Source: Stenotrophomonas_A sp035539015 (lineage in GTDB: Bacteria; Pseudomonadota; Gammaproteobacteria; Xanthomonadales; Xanthomonadaceae). Taken from it: a DNA stretch of 22,984 bases. Where the stretch lies: the NCBI GenBank assembly GCA_035539015.1, contig DATLJF010000326.1:1-22984 (forward strand), read 5' to 3'. The notes below the pieces were generated by a model, which had not been told where the DNA came from, ran no database searches, and saw only the letters and a list, made by a program, of their open reading frames with translations. A program made the translations under genes and the position numbers. Shown here in pieces: positions 20,571 to 22,984 of this stretch. Numbering within the stretch: position 1 is the first letter of the stretch; each line of letters opens with the position of its first letter.

Positions 20571-21017
20571 GTGACCGATTCCAACCCGCGCAGGCGATTT
20601 CCTCGCTCTGCGCGGGTTCGTTCGCGCGCGGAATACGCTGTCGTCTTCAATGACAGCCGTCGCTGCTCCGAGCCCCTCATGAGCCTGCACTGGCGCCCGC
20701 AAGAAGGCCCGGCCCGGCTCGGCATGGCGGTATCCCGCAAGGTCGACAAGCGGGCCGTCGGACGCAACCGCATCAAGCGCATCCTGCGTGACAGCTTTCG
20801 CCACCTCCTGCCCCAGCTGGCCGGCGGTGACTGTGTCGTGGTTGCCCGTTCGGCGGCCGCACGCGCAAGCAACGAAGAACTGCGCATTGCTTTCGAGCGT
20901 ATCCTGCGCCGAGCGGGCGCATTGCCGGCGTCATCCGGCGGCGTCACAATGCCGCCGCGCCCGGAAGCCCACGCTTCGTCCCCTCCTTTGACCGAGCCGG
21001 AACCCCGTTCCGACTGA
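20571..21017 (+). CDS. rnpA: Ribonuclease P protein component
   Basis: The 148-residue basic protein binds RNase P RNA and helps mature the 5' ends of tRNAs. FPRSARVRSRAEYAVVF and RLGMAVSRKVDKRAVGRNRIKRILRDSFR include the RNR signature (RNRIKR). The GTG at 20571 (MTDSNPRRRFPRSARV) is preferred. The frame is open back to a TTG at 20529 that overlaps the rpmH stop, which would add 14 residues unlike the family. The last 25-30 residues form a Pro/Glu/Ser-rich tail (PPLTEPEPRSD) beyond the usual fold. yidC begins 16 bases downstream. Confidence 0.93.
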   Translation: MTDSNPRRRFPRSARVRSRAEYAVVFNDSRRCSEPLMSLHWRPQEGPARLGMAVSRKVDKRAVGRNRIKRILRDSFRHLLPQLAGGDCVVVARSAAARASNEELRIAFERILRRAGALPASSGGVTMPPRPEAHASSPPLTEPEPRSD

Positions 21018-21033
21018 GCCGAGTTGCTGCCTG

Positions 21034-22740
21034 ATGAATCAGACCCGCGTATTCCTGTTGCTTGCCTGGCTGATGGTGGCCGCCCTGTTGTGGATGGAGT
21101 GGGGCCGCGACAAGGCCGCGCCCGCAGCTGACGTTGCCGCGCAAGTCGTGCCGCCGACCGCCGGTGCCAGCGGCGTCCCCGATGCCAGCGGCGTGCCGCA
21201 GGCCAATGTGCCGGCTGCTCCTGGCGCCCCCGCCAGCGCGCCCGCTGCGGCCGCCGCCACGCCGGCGCCGGTGGTCACCATCACCACCGATGTGCTGCGC
21301 CTCAAGCTCGACGGCCGCAGCGTGCTCGATGCCGAACTGCTGCAGTTCCCGCAGACCAAGCAGCCCGGCGCCGCGCCGGTGAACCTGCTGACCGAAGACC
21401 CGGCGCATCCGTACAACGCCAGCAGTGGCTGGGCCAGCGACAAGGGCTCGCCGGTGCCGGGCGTCGGCGGTTTCCGTCCGGTCGAGGGCGGCACCGAGTT
21501 CGCCCTGGCCAAGGGCCAGGACAAGCTGGAGGTCCCCTTCGTGTGGAATGGCCCGGACGGCGTGAGCATTCGCCGCACCTTCGTCCTGGAGCGCGGCCGT
21601 TACGCGATCCAGGTGCGCGATGAGGTCGTCAATGCCGGCACCACCACGTGGAATGCCTACATCTACCGCAAGCTCAACCGCGTACCGACGATCCTCAGCC
21701 GCAGCATGATGAATCCCGATAGCCTGAGCTTCAACGGCGCTACCTGGTTCACCAACGAAAACGGCTACGAGCGTCGCGCCTTCGCCGATTACCTCAAGGA
21801 CGGCAGCGTCGACCGCGTCATCCAGGGCGGCTGGATCGCGATGCTGCAGCACCAGTTCTTCACCGGCTGGATTCCGCAGGCCGACAACAGCTCGTTGCTC
21901 AAGCTTTCGCAGGTCAATGGCGCCGACGTGCTCGAACTGCGTGGCCCCGGCTTCACCGTGGCCCCGGGCCAGCAAGCAAAGACCGAGGCACGCCTGTGGG
22001 TGGGCCCGAAGTTGGTCGGCCTGATCGCCAAGGAACAAGTGCCGGGCCTGGACCGCGTGGTCGACTACAGCCGCTTCTCGCTGATGGCGATCATCGGCCA
22101 GGGCCTGTTCTGGGTGCTCAGCCACCTCTACAACCTGCTGCACAACTGGGGCTGGGCGATTGTGGGCCTGGTCGTGTTGCTGCGCCTGGCGCTGTATCCG
22201 CTGTCGGCAGCGCAGTACAAGTCCGGCGCCAAGATGCGCAAGTTCCAGCCGCGCCTGGCGCAGCTGAAGGAGCGCTACGGCGACGATCGCCAGAAGTACC
22301 AGCAGGCGATGATGGAGCTGTACAAGAAGGAGAAGATCAACCCGATGGGCGGCTGCTTGCCGCTGCTCATCCAGATGCCGATCTTCTTCGCGCTGTACTG
22401 GGTGCTGGTGGAGTCGGTGGAACTGCGCCAGGCACCGTGGCTGGGCTGGATCGGCGACCTCACCGCGCGCGATCCGTACTTCGTCCTGCCGATCATCAAC
22501 ATGGTCATCATGTGGTTCACGCAGAAGCTGACGCCGACCCCGGGCATGGACCCGATGCAGGCCAAGATGATGCAGTTCATGCCGCTGGTGTTCGGCGTCA
22601 TGATGGCCTTCATGCCGGCCGGCCTGGTGCTGTACTGGGTCGTCAACGGCGGCCTGGGCCTGCTGATCCAGTGGTGGATGATCAAGCAGCATGGCGAGTC
22701 GCCCGGCAAGATCGTCCAGTCCAACCTCCACAACCCGTAA
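21034..22740 (+). CDS. yidC: Membrane protein insertase YidC
   Basis: The 568-residue insertase folds and inserts inner-membrane proteins, alone or with SecYEG. It has an N-terminal anchor (about 5-22, RVFLLLAWLMVAALLWMEWG), an Ala/Pro-rich linker (about 28-80), a periplasmic beta domain (about 81-335) and the five-helix core. The core includes GWAIVGLVVLLRLALYPLS (Arg384 is the likely conserved charged groove residue), a cytoplasmic hairpin (MRKFQPRLAQLKERYGDDRQ), NPMGGCLPLLIQMPIFFALY, and the last helices ending at WWMIKQHG. Length fits gammaproteobacterial YidC. It follows rnpA by 16 bases with no yidD between. A long hairpin follows the stop. Confidence 0.97.
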   Translation: MNQTRVFLLLAWLMVAALLWMEWGRDKAAPAADVAAQVVPPTAGASGVPDASGVPQANVPAAPGAPASAPAAAAATPAPVVTITTDVLRLKLDGRSVLDAELLQFPQTKQPGAAPVNLLTEDPAHPYNASSGWASDKGSPVPGVGGFRPVEGGTEFALAKGQDKLEVPFVWNGPDGVSIRRTFVLERGRYAIQVRDEVVNAGTTTWNAYIYRKLNRVPTILSRSMMNPDSLSFNGATWFTNENGYERRAFADYLKDGSVDRVIQGGWIAMLQHQFFTGWIPQADNSSLLKLSQVNGADVLELRGPGFTVAPGQQAKTEARLWVGPKLVGLIAKEQVPGLDRVVDYSRFSLMAIIGQGLFWVLSHLYNLLHNWGWAIVGLVVLLRLALYPLSAAQYKSGAKMRKFQPRLAQLKERYGDDRQKYQQAMMELYKKEKINPMGGCLPLLIQMPIFFALYWVLVESVELRQAPWLGWIGDLTARDPYFVLPIINMVIMWFTQKLTPTPGMDPMQAKMMQFMPLVFGVMMAFMPAGLVLYWVVNGGLGLLIQWWMIKQHGESPGKIVQSNLHNP

Positions 22741-22744
22741 ACAA

Positions 22745-22774
22745 CAGAAGGCCCGCCTAGCAGCGGGCCTTCTG
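22745..22774 (+). terminator. Hairpin terminator after yidC
   Basis: Perfect 12-bp stem CAGAAGGCCCGC / GCGGGCCTTCTG (22745-22756 and 22763-22774) with a six-base loop, starting four bases after the yidC stop. No T-run follows, so it may be a weak or Rho-assisted terminator or an mRNA 3' stabiliser. Confidence 0.6.
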
Positions 22775-22801
22775 CATGGCCTCATGCAAGGACCGCCCGC
22801 C

Positions 22802-22984
22802 ATGGCTTCGTCGCCAATCCATCGCCCGCTGTTGCTCGTCGCTCTGTTGGCGCTGGGCGCCTGTCACCACAGTGACGACACCGCACCGGCTGCTGCCGCG
22901 CCGGCCCCGCCGCCGTCATCGTCCACCGCGGCGGTCGCCCAGGCGGCCAGCCCCGCCGAAGCGGCGCTGCTCGGCCAGCTGCGG
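22802..22984 (+). CDS. Putative lipoprotein, N-terminal part (runs off the window)
   Basis: The first 61 codons of an open frame that reaches the right edge. The product begins MASSPIHRPLLLVALLALGA followed by Cys21, a clear lipoprotein signal with an LGAC lipobox. An Ala/Pro/Ser-rich linker follows, typical of exported lipoproteins. AAGGA nine bases upstream supports the ATG at 22802. Function cannot be told from the visible part. It lies 61 bases after yidC beyond a hairpin, so it may have its own promoter or be read through. Confidence 0.75.
   Translation, partial: MASSPIHRPLLLVALLALGACHHSDDTAPAAAAPAPPPSSSTAAVAQAASPAEAALLGQLR

Noticed and set aside
21643..21656. CCACCACGTGGAAT in yidC as a parS-like site
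   Set aside because: About 10 of 14 positions match and the left arm is absent; it is explained by ordinary coding sequence.
20944..22803. 619-codon minus-strand open frame opposite yidC
   Set aside because: Antisense shadow of yidC; the product is His/Gln/Arg-rich and shows no family features.

Overview
The window is high-GC chromosomal DNA from a gammaproteobacterium of the Xanthomonadaceae (Xanthomonas, Stenotrophomonas, Pseudoxanthomonas or a relative). Evidence: a 442-residue DnaA beginning MDAWPRC, the order tonB-exbB-exbD1-exbD2 beside pdxJ, and the order dnaA-dnaN-recF-gyrB with rpmH-rnpA-yidC diverging from dnaA. The genus cannot be fixed from the sequence alone. The window reads opposite to the usual map orientation, so dnaA lies on the minus strand.

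Layout. 1-1029: the 3' end of a FadL-type outer membrane protein gene, its terminator, and a 2-oxoglutarate/Fe(II) oxygenase gene. 1032-4108 (minus): an asparagine-synthetase-like gene followed by a PA0069-type radical SAM gene. 4308-4988 (minus): an orphan RstA-like response regulator. 5122-7671 (plus): cardiolipin synthase, a small membrane protein and pdxJ. 7776-10192 (minus): the TonB energising operon. 10340-13398 (minus): a secreted TPR protein, an M48 lipoprotein peptidase and a CPBP membrane protease. 13470-20163 (minus): gyrB, recF, dnaN and dnaA, with the replication origin between dnaN and dnaA. 20392-22984 (plus): rpmH, rnpA, yidC and the start of a lipoprotein gene.

How it works together. 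The right half is the replication-initiation neighbourhood: DnaA, the beta clamp, RecF, GyrB, DnaA boxes, and three perfect 14-bp parS palindromes (two inside recF, one just after dnaN) that should load ParB close to the origin. rpmH, rnpA and yidC form the classic divergent partner operon. The left half is mostly envelope biology: outer-membrane transport, TonB energy transduction, phospholipid synthesis and membrane or periplasmic proteases.

No wholly new system, CRISPR array, tRNA/rRNA gene, insertion sequence or phage was seen. The least routine items are the parS trio, the asparagine-synthetase-like protein whose glutaminase half has lost its catalytic residues, the response regulator with a Val where an acidic Mg-site residue is expected, and several inverted repeats in the tonB region.
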